Of a stretch of DNA of 52,987 nt, positions 8,959 through 18,384 are shown in pieces. Positions within the stretch are counted from its first letter, which is position 1. Each line of letters begins with the position of its first letter. The translations under genes were made by a program, and so were the position numbers. The notes beneath the pieces were generated by a model that saw only the letters and a list, made by a program, of their open reading frames with translations, had not been told where the DNA came from and ran no database searches. The DNA is from Opitutia bacterium Tous-C1TDCM (GTDB taxonomy: Bacteria; Verrucomicrobiota; Verrucomicrobiia; Opitutales; Opitutaceae): positions 1 through 52,987 of the forward strand of contig NEUS01000010.1 of NCBI GenBank assembly GCA_002288455.1, in the 5' to 3' direction.

Positions 8959-10668
8959 TTGCCGCGTTCTCCGGGAGGGCCGATCCGACATCCCGGTCCC
9001 TTCCTTGCCTTGCTCTCTCCCGCCCTGCCGTCACGCCGCAGGGCGTTTCCGCCCCACCTTCGGCTGCTGCTCCCGCTGCTCGTCGGCCTGCAGCTCGGCG
9101 CGTCCGGCTTCGCCGCCGACCACGAACGCGGCCAGCCGCTCATCCGCGCGTTCACGCGGCAGGAACACAAGGCCCACGCCCAATTCCACGCGCCGCACCA
9201 GAGCGCGGAAGGCCTCATGTATTTCGGCAACCAACTCGCCGTGATGGAATATGACGGCCGCACCTGGCGGGTCCTGCCGGTGCCGCTGCCGTTCACGCGC
9301 GCCCTCGCCGCGGGACCGGACGGCGACCTCTACCTCGGCGACGAGGAACAACTCGGCGTGGTCGCCAAACCCGATTCCGGCGAACCGCGTTTCACGTCGC
9401 TGCTCGATCTCGTGCCCGCCGACGCCCGGCCCTTCGGCCGCGTCCGCGATATCCGGGTCTGGCGCGGCGACGTTTGCTTCGCGACCGATCGGAACCTGCT
9501 GCGTTACCGCCCCGCCGGGCGCAGCGTGCGCGCCTGGCCCCTGCCCGGCGAAACCCGCCACCGGCTCGCCGTCGTCCACGACCGGCTGCTGCTGCTGCGG
9601 CTCGGGGCCGGCCTCGACGAATTGCGGGACGAGACGCTGGTCCCGCTGAACACCGCCCCCGAGATCGCGGCCGCGGACTCGGGCTTCGTCCTCGGCACCG
9701 GCACCGACACCGTGCTGCTCGGCCTCGGCCGGGACGGGCTGTATCGGCTTTCCCGTGACGGCACCCTCGCCCCGTGGGCCACGGAAGCCGACCCGATTCT
9801 CCGGCGCACCGCGATTTTGGCGGGCTTGCCCCTGGCCGGCGGCGCCGTCGCCGTCGGCACGGAAGCCGAAGGCGTCGCCATCGTCGACCCGGCCGGCCGC
9901 CTGCTCGCCCGCGTGAACCGCGCGAACGGCCTGCCGCACGACACCGCCTTCGCCCTCGCCGAGGATCGCGAGGGCGGCCTTTGGGTCGGAACCAACAACG
10001 CGCCCGCCCGCGTGCTGTGGCGTTCCGCCGCCACCGTCTTCGACCACCGGCACAGCGGCCTCACCGACGCCCGCGCCGCCGACCTCGAGCGGCACGAGGG
10101 CCGGCTGTATTACCTTTCCAACGACGGTCTTTTCCGCCTCGTTCCCGGGCCCGATCCGCTGACCCCGGCGCGGTTCGAACGCGACCCGCGGGTCGCCGTG
10201 CAAAGCCAACTCTCCTCGCTGCTGTCCACGCCCGGCGGTCTCCTGCTCGGCGGCGCCCGCGGCGTCCAGCGGCTCGCTCCCGCCGGACTTGAAACGGTCG
10301 CCGCCCGCCCGGCCGGCGTCGTCGGCCTGTCGGCCGGAAAATCCGAGCCGCGCCGCATTTTCTTCGCGCACGGGCGCGGCGTCGGCACCGCCGTGCTCGG
10401 TCCGGACAACGTCTGGCGCGACGAAGGCGATCTGCCGGGCATCGACGGCGAATGCTACGATGTCGTCGAGGACGATGCCGGCCGCCTGTGGGTCGGCACC
10501 GTCAGCCGCAGCGCCCTGCGCGTCGAGCGCCCCGCCGTCGCCGCGGATTGGCGCACCGCCCGCGTGACGCGCCTCGAGTCCGGCGACGGCATGCCCGAGG
10601 GCCACGGCACGGTGTTTCTGTGGGACACGTCGCTCGGCGTGCTGGTCGACACGGCCAAGGGAATTTTT
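8959..10668 (+). CDS. Two-component sensor, N-terminal propeller part (5' piece of frameshifted gene)
   Basis: First part of a hybrid sensor kinase. The TTG at 8959 is the longest start; a TTG at 9010 gives a more compact signal peptide (hydrophobic [15 protein letters not shown] ending AADHE). The rest is a ligand-sensing beta-propeller of Reg_prop type, with repeats such as [30 protein letters not shown] and [13 protein letters not shown]. The reading frame is lost at a run of five T at 10664-10668: removing one T restores [10 protein letters not shown] and joins the frame of the kinase piece. In the present sequence this frame stays open by chance across the kinase region and into the OppA gene, so an automatic caller may report a false 1883-residue fusion. 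Confidence 0.8.
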
Positions 10669-10669
10669 C

Positions 10670-12922
10670 CGCCCCGACCGCGCCACGGGCCGGATCGAGC
10701 TCTACCGGGAACTCACGGCGTTCGCCGATCAGCCGGTGGTGCTGAACCCGGTCGCGCGCGGCGCCCCCGGCGAACTTTGGACCAACGGTCTCGCCACGGA
10801 TATCCGGACGAAGGAAGCCCCGTATCCGCTCGTCCGGCTTCGGCGGCAGGACGACGGCTCGTTCGCGGCGGAATTTCCCGCGCCGGAGATCCAGGATTTC
10901 TTTTCGCCCCAGGCCCCGCACCGGATCCGCTGGGAAGAAGGTCCGCCGGGATCGCGCGGCGTCCTCTGGGCCAAGAACGAGAACGGTCTCCTGCGCATCG
11001 AGCTCGACCGTCACGAACCTCGCCGCCTCGCCGTCGCGCCCGTGTTCCGCAGTCTCGGCGCCGAGGGCCGGGAAATCGCCGTCGCGCCGCTCGCCGCCGG
11101 CACCGTGCCGCTGCGGTTTTCCCGCGAGCCGATCACGTTGGCGTGGGCGTCCGGGCTCTTCCAACGGCCCGAATCGGAACGTTTCCAGACGCGTCTGCTC
11201 GGTTTCAACGCCGCCTGGAGCAAGCCGGGCGCCCGCAACGAGATCGCGTTCACCAACCTCGAGGGCGGCCCGTTCCGCTTCGAGGTTCGCACCGTCGACC
11301 GCCAGGGCCGCCCCGGCCCGGCGGCCGCCCTGACCTTCACGGTCGAGCCGCCGTGGTCGCGGCGCCCGCTCGCCTACGCCGCCTACGCCGTCGCCGCCCT
11401 CGCGCTGGTCGGCGGTTTCGTTTCCTGGCGCCTCCGGGTCGGCGACCGCGAGCGCGCCCGCCTCGAACACTTGGTCGCCGAACGCACCGTCGCCTTGCGC
11501 GCCGCCAAGGAGGCCGCCGACGCCGCCAGCCAGGCCAAGAGCACGTTCCTGGCGAACATGAGCCACGAACTGCGCACCCCGCTCAACGGCGTCATCGGCT
11601 ACGCCCAGGTCCTGATGAAGGATCCCGAACTCTCGTCGCGCAACCGCGAGCGCCTCCGCGTCGTGCAGACCAGCGGCGAACACCTGTTGCGCATGATCAA
11701 CGAGGTGCTCGATTTTTCGAAGATCGAAGCCGGCCGCCTCGAACTCGCCGCCGCTCCGTTCCATTTGCCGCAACTCCTGCGCGACATCGCCGCCGCCATG
11801 GTCCCGCGCGCGCAGCAGAAGTCCCTCGAGTTTGTCTTCGACGCCGCGCCCGAGCTGCCGGAATTGGTCCTCGGCGATTCGCTGAAGCTCCGCCAGGTGA
11901 TCGACAACCTGCTCGGCAATGCCGTGAAATTCACGCCCGCCGGCCTCGTCCGGTTCCACGCCGGCCAGGTCGCCGCCGACGAAATCCGTTTCGAGATTTC
12001 CGACACCGGCGTCGGCATCACGCCCGCCGACCGCGCCAAACTTTTCCAGCCCTTCCAGCAAGCCGCCAACGGCCGCCCGCCCGAACCCGGCACCGGCCTC
12101 GGTCTCGCGATCAGCCAGCGCCTCGTCGAACTCATGGGCGGGAAACTCGAGCTCGAGAGCACGCCCGGCGCCGGCAGCCGTTTCTTTTTTACCTTGTCCC
12201 TGCCGGTGATCGCCGCCGACGCCTCGGGCCCGACGGACGCCGTCCGGATGATCGACGGCTACCGCGGCCCCCGCCGGAAATTGCTCGTGGTCGACGACGT
12301 CGACACCAACCGCCACGTGCTGCGCGACCTCCTCGCCCCCTTGGGCTTCGAGATGCTCGAAGCTGCCGACGGCCCGGCCGCGCTGCGGCAAGTCGCCGCG
12401 GCCCGCCCCGACCTCGTGTTCCTCGATCTGCGCATGCCCGGCATGGACGGCTTCGAACTGGCGCGGCGCCTCCGCGCCCTGCCGGACGGCCACGACCCGG
12501 CAGCCCGCCCCCTCAAACTCATCGCGATGTCGGCTTCGGTCCTTTCCTTCAACCGCGCCGACGCCTTCGCCGCCGGGTGCGACGATTTCCTGCCGAAGCC
12601 GTTCCGCGAATCCGATCTGCTCGCCCGGCTCGGTCTCGCCCTCCGGCTCGAGTGGTCCGGCCCCGTCCCCGTTGTACCGGCCCCGGTACCCGGCCGCACC
12701 GATTCCCGGACGCCCTTCCCGTTGGCGACCGCGATCCCGTTTCCCGACCTCGACCAATTGCTGACGATCGCGCAACGGGGGGAAATCACCGCCCTCCGGC
12801 AACGGCTCGAAACCTTCCGCGGCGACCCCTTCGCCGACGCACTGCTCGGCCTCGCGAAATCCTACCGGATGGAGCGGATCCGCGAATTGCTGCAGGAGCA
12901 CGCCGGCCGGTCCGCCCGTTGA
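10670..12922 (+). CDS. Hybrid histidine kinase/response regulator (3' piece of frameshifted gene)
   Basis: Second part of the same sensor; with the frameshift repaired the protein would be about 1320 residues. Order: end of the propeller, a Y_Y_Y-type domain ([13 protein letters not shown]), one membrane helix ([18 protein letters not shown]), a HisKA domain with phospho-acceptor His in MSHELRTP, an HATPase_c domain ([26 protein letters not shown]), a receiver domain ([10 protein letters not shown], phospho-acceptor Asp in [12 protein letters not shown], Lys in LPKPF) and a short helical tail. This is the HTCS-like layout used for extracellular nutrient sensing. If the frameshift is real, an isolated start at about 10736 would still allow expression of the kinase part. 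The downstream OppA lipoprotein suggests a peptide or oligomer signal, by inference. Confidence 0.85.
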   Translation, partial: RPDRATGRIELYRELTAFADQPVVLNPVARGAPGELWTNGLATDIRTKEAPYPLVRLRRQDDGSFAAEFPAPEIQDFFSPQAPHRIRWEEGPPGSRGVLWAKNENGLLRIELDRHEPRRLAVAPVFRSLGAEGREIAVAPLAAGTVPLRFSREPITLAWASGLFQRPESERFQTRLLGFNAAWSKPGARNEIAFTNLEGGPFRFEVRTVDRQGRPGPAAALTFTVEPPWSRRPLAYAAYAVAALALVGGFVSWRLRVGDRERARLEHLVAERTVALRAAKEAADAASQAKSTFLANMSHELRTPLNGVIGYAQVLMKDPELSSRNRERLRVVQTSGEHLLRMINEVLDFSKIEAGRLELAAAPFHLPQLLRDIAAAMVPRAQQKSLEFVFDAAPELPELVLGDSLKLRQVIDNLLGNAVKFTPAGLVRFHAGQVAADEIRFEISDTGVGITPADRAKLFQPFQQAANGRPPEPGTGLGLAISQRLVELMGGKLELESTPGAGSRFFFTLSLPVIAADASGPTDAVRMIDGYRGPRRKLLVVDDVDTNRHVLRDLLAPLGFEMLEAADGPAALRQVAAARPDLVFLDLRMPGMDGFELARRLRALPDGHDPAARPLKLIAMSASVLSFNRADAFAAGCDDFLPKPFRESDLLARLGLALRLEWSGPVPVVPAPVPGRTDSRTPFPLATAIPFPDLDQLLTIAQRGEITALRQRLETFRGDPFADALLGLAKSYRMERIRELLQEHAGRSAR

Positions 12923-12993
12923 GGCGCCGGCACGCCGGACCGGATTCGGCCGGACCTTCTTGCGGCCGGACCAGTTCCTCCTTTTCTCCCCGG

Positions 12994-14610
12994 ATGCGTT
13001 CGTTACCCCTCCTCGTCGCGGTTCTTTTTCTGGTCGGTTGCTCCAAGTCCGACCCAGCCCGCGGGCCCGGGTCCGCCGCCTCACCGACGGCGCCCGCCGC
13101 CAAAATCCTGCATTTCGGCAACGGCACCGAACCCCAGGATCTCGACCCCCAGATCGTCACCGGCGTCCCGGAAAACAAGATCGTCAACACCCTCTTCGAA
13201 GGGCTCGTGGCCGAAGGCGCCACCGGCTCCGATACGGTCGGCGGCACCGCCGAACGCTGGGAGATCTCGGCCGACGGCCTCGTCTACACGTTCCACCTCC
13301 GCCCCGCCGCGCGCTGGTCCAACGGCGACCCGGTCACCGCCGCGGATTTCGTCGGCTCGTATCGCCGGATCCTGACTGCGTCCTTGGCCGCCGAATACGC
13401 CTACAAACTCTACCACGTGGCCGGCGCCGAGGATTACCACCGCGGCCGCATCGCCGATTTCGCGGCGGTCGGATTCAAGGCCCTCGGGCCGCACACCTTG
13501 GAAGTGCGGCTCCGCCAACCCACTCCCTTCCTCATCGAATCGATGAAGCACTACGCGTGGTTCCCCGTGCACCTGCCGACGGTGGAAAAATCCGGCGGCC
13601 TCGCCCGCCGGGGCACCGCCTGGACCCGGCCCGAGAACCTCGTGGGCAACGGCCCCTACCTGCTGAAATCGTGGCGCCCGAACCAGAAGATCGTCGTCAC
13701 CCGCTCCCCGACCTACTGGGACCGCGCCGTCGTCAAACTCGACGAAATCCACTTCTACGCCGCCGAAAGCATCGAGACCGAGGAACGCATGTTCCGCACC
13801 GGCCAACTCCACAAAACCAACGAACTCCCGATTTCCAAGATCGACGTCTACCGCCGCGACTTCCCCGCCAGCTACCGGCAGGACCCCTACTACGGCGTCT
13901 ATTTCTACCGCTTCAACGTCACCAAGCCGCCGCTCAACGACAAACGCGTGCGCCGCGCCCTCGCCCTCGCGATCGACCGCGAGGCCCTCGTCCGCAACGT
14001 CAGCCGCGGCGGGCAGATCCCCGCCTACCACTTCTGCCCGCCTTCGGCGCAGTACACGCCGGAGGCCAGGCTCAAGGGCGATGTCGCCGAAGCGCAGCGG
14101 CTGCTCGCCGAGGCCGGTTTCCCCGGGGGCCGCGGCTTCCCCAAAATCGACGTCCTCTACAACACCTCCGAAAACCACCGCGCCATCGCCGAGGCCCTCC
14201 AGCAGATGTGGCGGCGGAATCTCGGCGTCGAGATCGGCCTGACCAACCAGGAATGGAAAGTGTATCTGGATTCTCAGGACACCCGCAGCTACGATCTCGT
14301 CCGCGCCGGCTGGATCGCCGACTACACCGACCCGAACACGTTCATGGACATGTGGGTCACCGACGGCGGCAACAACGACACCGGCTGGTCCAACGCGGAG
14401 TACGACCGCCTGCTCGCCGAGTCCTACACCGCGCCGACCAATGCCGCCCGGTTCGCGTACTACCAGCGGATGGAAGCCCTCCTCCTCGACGAGCTCCCGG
14501 TGCTGCCGATCTATTTCTACACCCGGGTCTACGCCATCGACCCGAAGGTCCGCTGGGTGCCCAACGTCATCGACAATCGGGCCTGGAAATTCGTCGACCT
14601 CGCGCCCTAG
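12994..14610 (+). CDS. oppA: Peptide ABC transporter substrate-binding lipoprotein (OppA-like)
   Basis: Periplasmic solute-binding protein of family SBP_bac_5, 538 residues. It begins with a lipoprotein signal (VAVLFLVGC, acylated Cys at residue 16), followed by a Ser/Ala/Pro-rich linker and the family core: DLDPQIVTGVPENKIV, LFEGLVAEG, ERWEISADGL, FHLRPAARWSNGDPVTAADF and, later, IDREALVRNV. ATG at 12994 chosen for the lipobox. No permease or ATPase genes are next to it, so it is an orphan binding protein here. The upstream sensor kinase ends 71 bases before it, and the pair may be linked in function. Binding of oligopeptides is the family norm; the actual ligand is unknown. Confidence 0.93.
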   Translation: MRSLPLLVAVLFLVGCSKSDPARGPGSAASPTAPAAKILHFGNGTEPQDLDPQIVTGVPENKIVNTLFEGLVAEGATGSDTVGGTAERWEISADGLVYTFHLRPAARWSNGDPVTAADFVGSYRRILTASLAAEYAYKLYHVAGAEDYHRGRIADFAAVGFKALGPHTLEVRLRQPTPFLIESMKHYAWFPVHLPTVEKSGGLARRGTAWTRPENLVGNGPYLLKSWRPNQKIVVTRSPTYWDRAVVKLDEIHFYAAESIETEERMFRTGQLHKTNELPISKIDVYRRDFPASYRQDPYYGVYFYRFNVTKPPLNDKRVRRALALAIDREALVRNVSRGGQIPAYHFCPPSAQYTPEARLKGDVAEAQRLLAEAGFPGGRGFPKIDVLYNTSENHRAIAEALQQMWRRNLGVEIGLTNQEWKVYLDSQDTRSYDLVRAGWIADYTDPNTFMDMWVTDGGNNDTGWSNAEYDRLLAESYTAPTNAARFAYYQRMEALLLDELPVLPIYFYTRVYAIDPKVRWVPNVIDNRAWKFVDLAP

Positions 14611-14668
14611 GCGCCGCCCGCTCGCCCCGCAGGCTTGCGCGGCTTTCGGCCCCGCCCATTGTCGCGCG

Positions 14669-17266
14669 ATGCATCGGTCCCGGCTGCTCCTTCCCGCCGT
14701 CGCGGGTCTCTTACTCCTCGCCGCCGGCCGGCTCGCCGCCCAACCCGTCGCCCTCAGCGTCGACGCCGCGTCCCGCGAACAGGTCCGCCAGTTCTACCGC
14801 TCCGTCTACGTTGCGTCGCAGAACGTCCCGATGGGCTGGACCGGCAACTACACCGCCGGCCTCCCCGGCGACACCGCCGCCGCCTTCAAGGAAGCCACCC
14901 GGCTCCGCATCAATTTCTTCCGCGCCCTCGTCGGCGTGCCGGCCGACATCTCCTTCAACGCGGTCTACAACCGCAAAGCCCAGCAGGCCGCGCTGATGAT
15001 GAGCGCCAACCGCGCGCTCGACCATTTCCCCCCGTCCTCCTGGACCTTCTTCACCGCCGAAGGCGCCGAGGGCGCCGCCAACGGCAACCTGGCAATCGGC
15101 TCCGCGGGACCCGACGCCGTCGACAACTACATCGCCGACGCCGGCGCCAACAACGCGGTCGTCGGCCACCGCCGCTGGTTGTTCTACCCGCAGACGCTCG
15201 CCATGGGCACGGGCGACGTCCCCGGCGACGGCACCCTCCAGGCCGCCAACAGCATCTGGATTCTCGATTCCACCCCCGGCGGCCGGTTCGGCGATCCGCG
15301 GCCGACCACCCGCACGACCCACGTCGCGTATCCGGCTCCCGGATTCACGCCCTATCCCCTCGTCTGGCCGCGCTGGTCGTTCAGCCATCCCGGGGCCGAT
15401 TTCTCCGCCGCCACCGTGACGATGACCCGCGCCGGCCAACCGGTCGCCGTCGCGCGCGAACCGCTCTCCTCCGTCTCCGTCGGCGAGCCCACGCTGGTCT
15501 GGGTTTACGGCGGCCTCGATTCGGCCGTCGACACCCCGCATCCGAAACCCGCCGCCGACACCGTCTACACCGTCACCATCGGCAACGTCCGGATCGCCGG
15601 CGCCACCCGGTCGTTCACCTACGATGTCGTCGTCTTCGATCCCGACGTCCCTTCCGCCGACGCCGCCTCCCTCGCGGTTTCCGGCCCCGCCACGCCGGCC
15701 CGCGGCGCCGCCAATTCCTACACCTTCGCCAAGCCCGCGTTCGCCGCCGGCTTCGATTGGCGCACCGTCGCCGTCTCGGCGTTTTCCCGCACCTTCGGCG
15801 CCGAGGGCGGTCTCGACGGCCTCGCCGCCACCACCTCGTCGTCCGCCTATGCCGTGGTCCAATCCTCGATCGTCGCTGCGGGAGCGTCCGCCTACCGCCT
15901 CGCCCACGTCACGCCGCGCACCGATCAGATTCTCCAATTGCCGGGTCTCTTCCGAATCGAAAAACCGGATGCCGCGCTGACGTTCCAAAGCCGGCTCGGC
16001 ATCGCCACGGCGATCCAAACCGCGCGCGTGCAGGTTTCGGCCGACGACGGCGTCTCCTGGAACGATCTCTTCACCCAAGTCGGCAACTCCTCGACCGGCA
16101 CTTCCACGCCCGCGCCGACGGAAGCCGCCTTCGTCGCCCGCTCGGTCGCCCTCGGCCGCTTCCTCGACCGGACCGTCATGCTCCGCCTCGTGTTCACCAT
16201 CGAAGCCGCCGGCACCGCGTTCCTGCCCAATCCCGGCAACAGCGTCGGCTGGTTCATCGACAACGTCGCCGTCTCCGGCGTGCAGTCCGCCGTGCCGGCC
16301 CCGGCCACGCGTATCGCCGCGGGCAACACGTTCGCCTTCGCGCCCGCCGCCACGGGGCCCTTTCTGCTCCAGGCCCGCGCCGTGATGTTCGGCGCCTACC
16401 CGCTCGACTGGGGTCCGGTCGCCGCCGTCGTGGCGACCGAGGGCGGCACCGCGCCCGCGCCCGGCCGGCTCGTCAACCTCTCCGTCCGCACCAACGCCGG
16501 CAACGGCGACAACACCCTCATCGTCGGCCTCGGTATCGGCGGCGCGGGTACGGCCGGCGCCAAAGCCGTCGTCCTCCGCGGCGTCGGCCCCACCCTCTCC
16601 GCCTTCGGCGTCGGCGGCGCCCTCGGCGATCCCGCGCTGACCGTTTTCCGTGACGGCACCTCCGTCGCCGCCAACGACAATTGGCGCCCCGCGGATGCGC
16701 CCGCCTTCGCCGCGGTCGGCGCCTTCGCTCTGGCCGACGGCGGCCGCGACGCCGCCCTCGCCGCCAACGACTTTTCCGGCGGCTCCTACTCGATCCAGAT
16801 CGCCGGCCGCGACGGCGGCACCGGCATCGCGCTCGCGGAAATCTACGATGCCACCCCCGCGGCCGCCTTCGCCGCGTCGACCCCGCGCCTCGTCAATGTC
16901 TCCGCCCGCACCCTCGTCGGCACCGGCGACAACATTCTCATCGCCGGCTTCGTCGTCGGCGGCGGCAGCCCCGTCCGCGTGCTGATCCGCGCGGTCGGTC
17001 CCGCGCTCACCGCGTTCGGCGTCGGCGGCGCTCTGGGGGATCCCCGGCTCGAAGTCGTCCGCAATTCCGCCGTCGTCGCTGCCAACGACAACTGGAACCA
17101 GGCCGACGCGCCGGTCTTCGCGAGCGTGGGTGCCTTCGCCCTCCCCGCCGGCAGCCGCGACGCCGCCCTCGTCACCACCCTCGCTCCCGGCAGCTACACC
17201 GTCCAGATCGCCGGCGTCGCCAACGGCACCGGCGTCGCGCTCGTCGAGGTCTACGAGGTCCCGTGA
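14669..17266 (+). CDS. Secreted CAP-domain protein with two C-terminal VGPSL domains
   Basis: Secreted protein of 865 residues with a signal peptide (LLLPAVAGLLLLAAGRLAAQ). Residues about 25-230 look like a CAP/SCP-type domain: FNAVYNRKAQQAALMM, an HFPPSSWTFF segment and the VVGHRRWLFYP motif. A central beta-rich region follows (about 300-560), with a segment about 450-540 reminiscent of a jelly-roll or MAM-like module (SADDGVSWNDLF, WFIDNVAVSG). The C-terminus has two tandem copies of the VGPSL domain, each opening RLVN(L/V)S(V/A)RT, containing a GVGPTLSAFGV or AVGPALTAFGV core and ending (A/V)LxE(I/V)Y. ATG at 14669. The function is unknown; CAP domains elsewhere bind ligands or act as proteases. 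It ends 28 bases before folA. Confidence 0.82.
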   Translation: MHRSRLLLPAVAGLLLLAAGRLAAQPVALSVDAASREQVRQFYRSVYVASQNVPMGWTGNYTAGLPGDTAAAFKEATRLRINFFRALVGVPADISFNAVYNRKAQQAALMMSANRALDHFPPSSWTFFTAEGAEGAANGNLAIGSAGPDAVDNYIADAGANNAVVGHRRWLFYPQTLAMGTGDVPGDGTLQAANSIWILDSTPGGRFGDPRPTTRTTHVAYPAPGFTPYPLVWPRWSFSHPGADFSAATVTMTRAGQPVAVAREPLSSVSVGEPTLVWVYGGLDSAVDTPHPKPAADTVYTVTIGNVRIAGATRSFTYDVVVFDPDVPSADAASLAVSGPATPARGAANSYTFAKPAFAAGFDWRTVAVSAFSRTFGAEGGLDGLAATTSSSAYAVVQSSIVAAGASAYRLAHVTPRTDQILQLPGLFRIEKPDAALTFQSRLGIATAIQTARVQVSADDGVSWNDLFTQVGNSSTGTSTPAPTEAAFVARSVALGRFLDRTVMLRLVFTIEAAGTAFLPNPGNSVGWFIDNVAVSGVQSAVPAPATRIAAGNTFAFAPAATGPFLLQARAVMFGAYPLDWGPVAAVVATEGGTAPAPGRLVNLSVRTNAGNGDNTLIVGLGIGGAGTAGAKAVVLRGVGPTLSAFGVGGALGDPALTVFRDGTSVAANDNWRPADAPAFAAVGAFALADGGRDAALAANDFSGGSYSIQIAGRDGGTGIALAEIYDATPAAAFAASTPRLVNVSARTLVGTGDNILIAGFVVGGGSPVRVLIRAVGPALTAFGVGGALGDPRLEVVRNSAVVAANDNWNQADAPVFASVGAFALPAGSRDAALVTTLAPGSYTVQIAGVANGTGVALVEVYEVP

Positions 17267-17294
17267 CCGGCGCCCACCCGCGCCGTCTCCGGCC

Positions 17295-17792
17295 ATGCCG
17301 CCGAAATTCCTCAACCTCATCGTCGCCTGCGCGGAAAACCGCGTGATCGGCCGCGGCGGCCAGCTCCCCTGGCACATCCCGGAGGACCAGCGTTTTTTCC
17401 ACGCGCAGACCGCCGGGCAAACCTGCGTGCTCGGCCGGATCTGCTACGAAACCTGGCCCCGCGTCCGCGCCGACGGCCGGCGCCCGATCGTGATTTCCCG
17501 GCGCACCGACCTCGCACAGCCGGGCGTCGTCGTCGTGCCGGATCTGGCCGCCGCGCTCGCGGCCGCGGACGCGTTGCCCGGCGAAGCCTACATCTGCGGC
17601 GGCGAACGCATTTACGGGGAAACGCTCGCACTCGCCCGGCCGCTGCGCCTGCACCTCACGCTCGTGCACGCCGAGCTTCCCGGCGACACCTTCATGCCCG
17701 AGTGGCGCCACTTGCCCTGGCGCGAGACGGCGCGGCGCGAATCCGCCGACGCCGGCTTCCGACTCACGTTTTCGACGTGGGAGAAACCGTAG
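17295..17792 (+). CDS. folA: Dihydrofolate reductase
   Basis: Cytosolic NADPH-dependent enzyme that regenerates tetrahydrofolate. The product is 165 residues, the normal length. It shows the N-terminal NLIVACAENRVIGRGGQLPW with the Met20-type loop, the cofactor-binding VLGRICYETW region, a RPIVISRRTD strand, the YICGGERIYGE motif and the C-terminal FSTWEKP strand. The ATG at 17295 is the only sensible start. Its last 29 bases overlap, tail to tail, the end of the gamma-carbonic anhydrase gene on the other strand. Confidence 0.95.
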   Translation: MPPKFLNLIVACAENRVIGRGGQLPWHIPEDQRFFHAQTAGQTCVLGRICYETWPRVRADGRRPIVISRRTDLAQPGVVVVPDLAAALAAADALPGEAYICGGERIYGETLALARPLRLHLTLVHAELPGDTFMPEWRHLPWRETARRESADAGFRLTFSTWEKP

Positions 17793-18312
17793 CGCGCGCC
17801 GCGTGGGCCTGCGCGACGGCCACGTACTTTTCCGCCCAACGCCGCAACCCGGCCTGTTCCTCCGCGGTCAACGCCCGCACCACCTTCGCCGGCGCCCCGA
17901 GAATCATCGAACCCGCCGGCGCCTGGAAACGCTGCGTGACCAAGGCGTTCGCCCCCACGATGCAGCGGTCGCCGATCACCGCGCCGTCGAGCACCGTCGC
18001 GCCCATGCCGATCAGGCATTCGTCGCCGATCGTGCACGCGTGGATGATCGCGGCGTGGCCGATCGTCGTGTGGTCGCCGACCTTCACGCCGTAGTCGTCG
18101 GCCAAGTGGACGATCGTGCCGTCCTGCACATTGGACCCGGCGCCGATCTCGATGCGGTTGATATCGCCGCGCAACACGCAGCCGTACCACACGCTGCTCC
18201 CCGGCCCGAGCGTCACGTCGCCGATCACCGTCGCATTGGGCGCCACGAATGCCGCCGCTGCGGTCTCCGGTGTGCGGTCGAGATGGCGGGCGAGGCGCTC
18301 CTGCACGGTCAT
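17764..18312 (-). CDS. Gamma-carbonic anhydrase family protein
   Basis: Left-handed beta-helix (hexapeptide repeat) protein of 182 residues. It shows the gamma-CA pattern: NATVIGDVTLGPGSSVWYGCVLRGD, a first metal His in GTIVHL and the pair of His in TIGHAAIIH. It also resembles PaaY/YrdA proteins, so carbonic anhydrase activity is possible but not certain. The ATG at 18312 was chosen because it gives the canonical N-terminus; a much longer open frame upstream is a shadow of the nucleoside transporter gene. It is transcribed towards folA and divergently from the nucleoside transporter, with 72 bases between the two starts. Confidence 0.9.
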   Translation of the reverse strand: MTVQERLARHLDRTPETAAAAFVAPNATVIGDVTLGPGSSVWYGCVLRGDINRIEIGAGSNVQDGTIVHLADDYGVKVGDHTTIGHAAIIHACTIGDECLIGMGATVLDGAVIGDRCIVGANALVTQRFQAPAGSMILGAPAKVVRALTAEEQAGLRRWAEKYVAVAQAHAARATVSPTSKT

Positions 18313-18384
18313 GGTGACTTGGTTCTCGCCGGACCCGCGACCCCGCGCAAGCTCGGCATCAAACCAGCTTTCGGTCCCGCTCCC

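Noticed and set aside
10664..10668. Programmed ribosomal frameshift site
   Set aside because: No slippery heptamer with a downstream structure was evident; a plain homopolymer error or mutation is simpler.
8959..14610. Single 1883-residue protein joining a propeller sensor to OppA
   Set aside because: The middle third is out of frame with the kinase; OppA has its own lipoprotein start at 12994.
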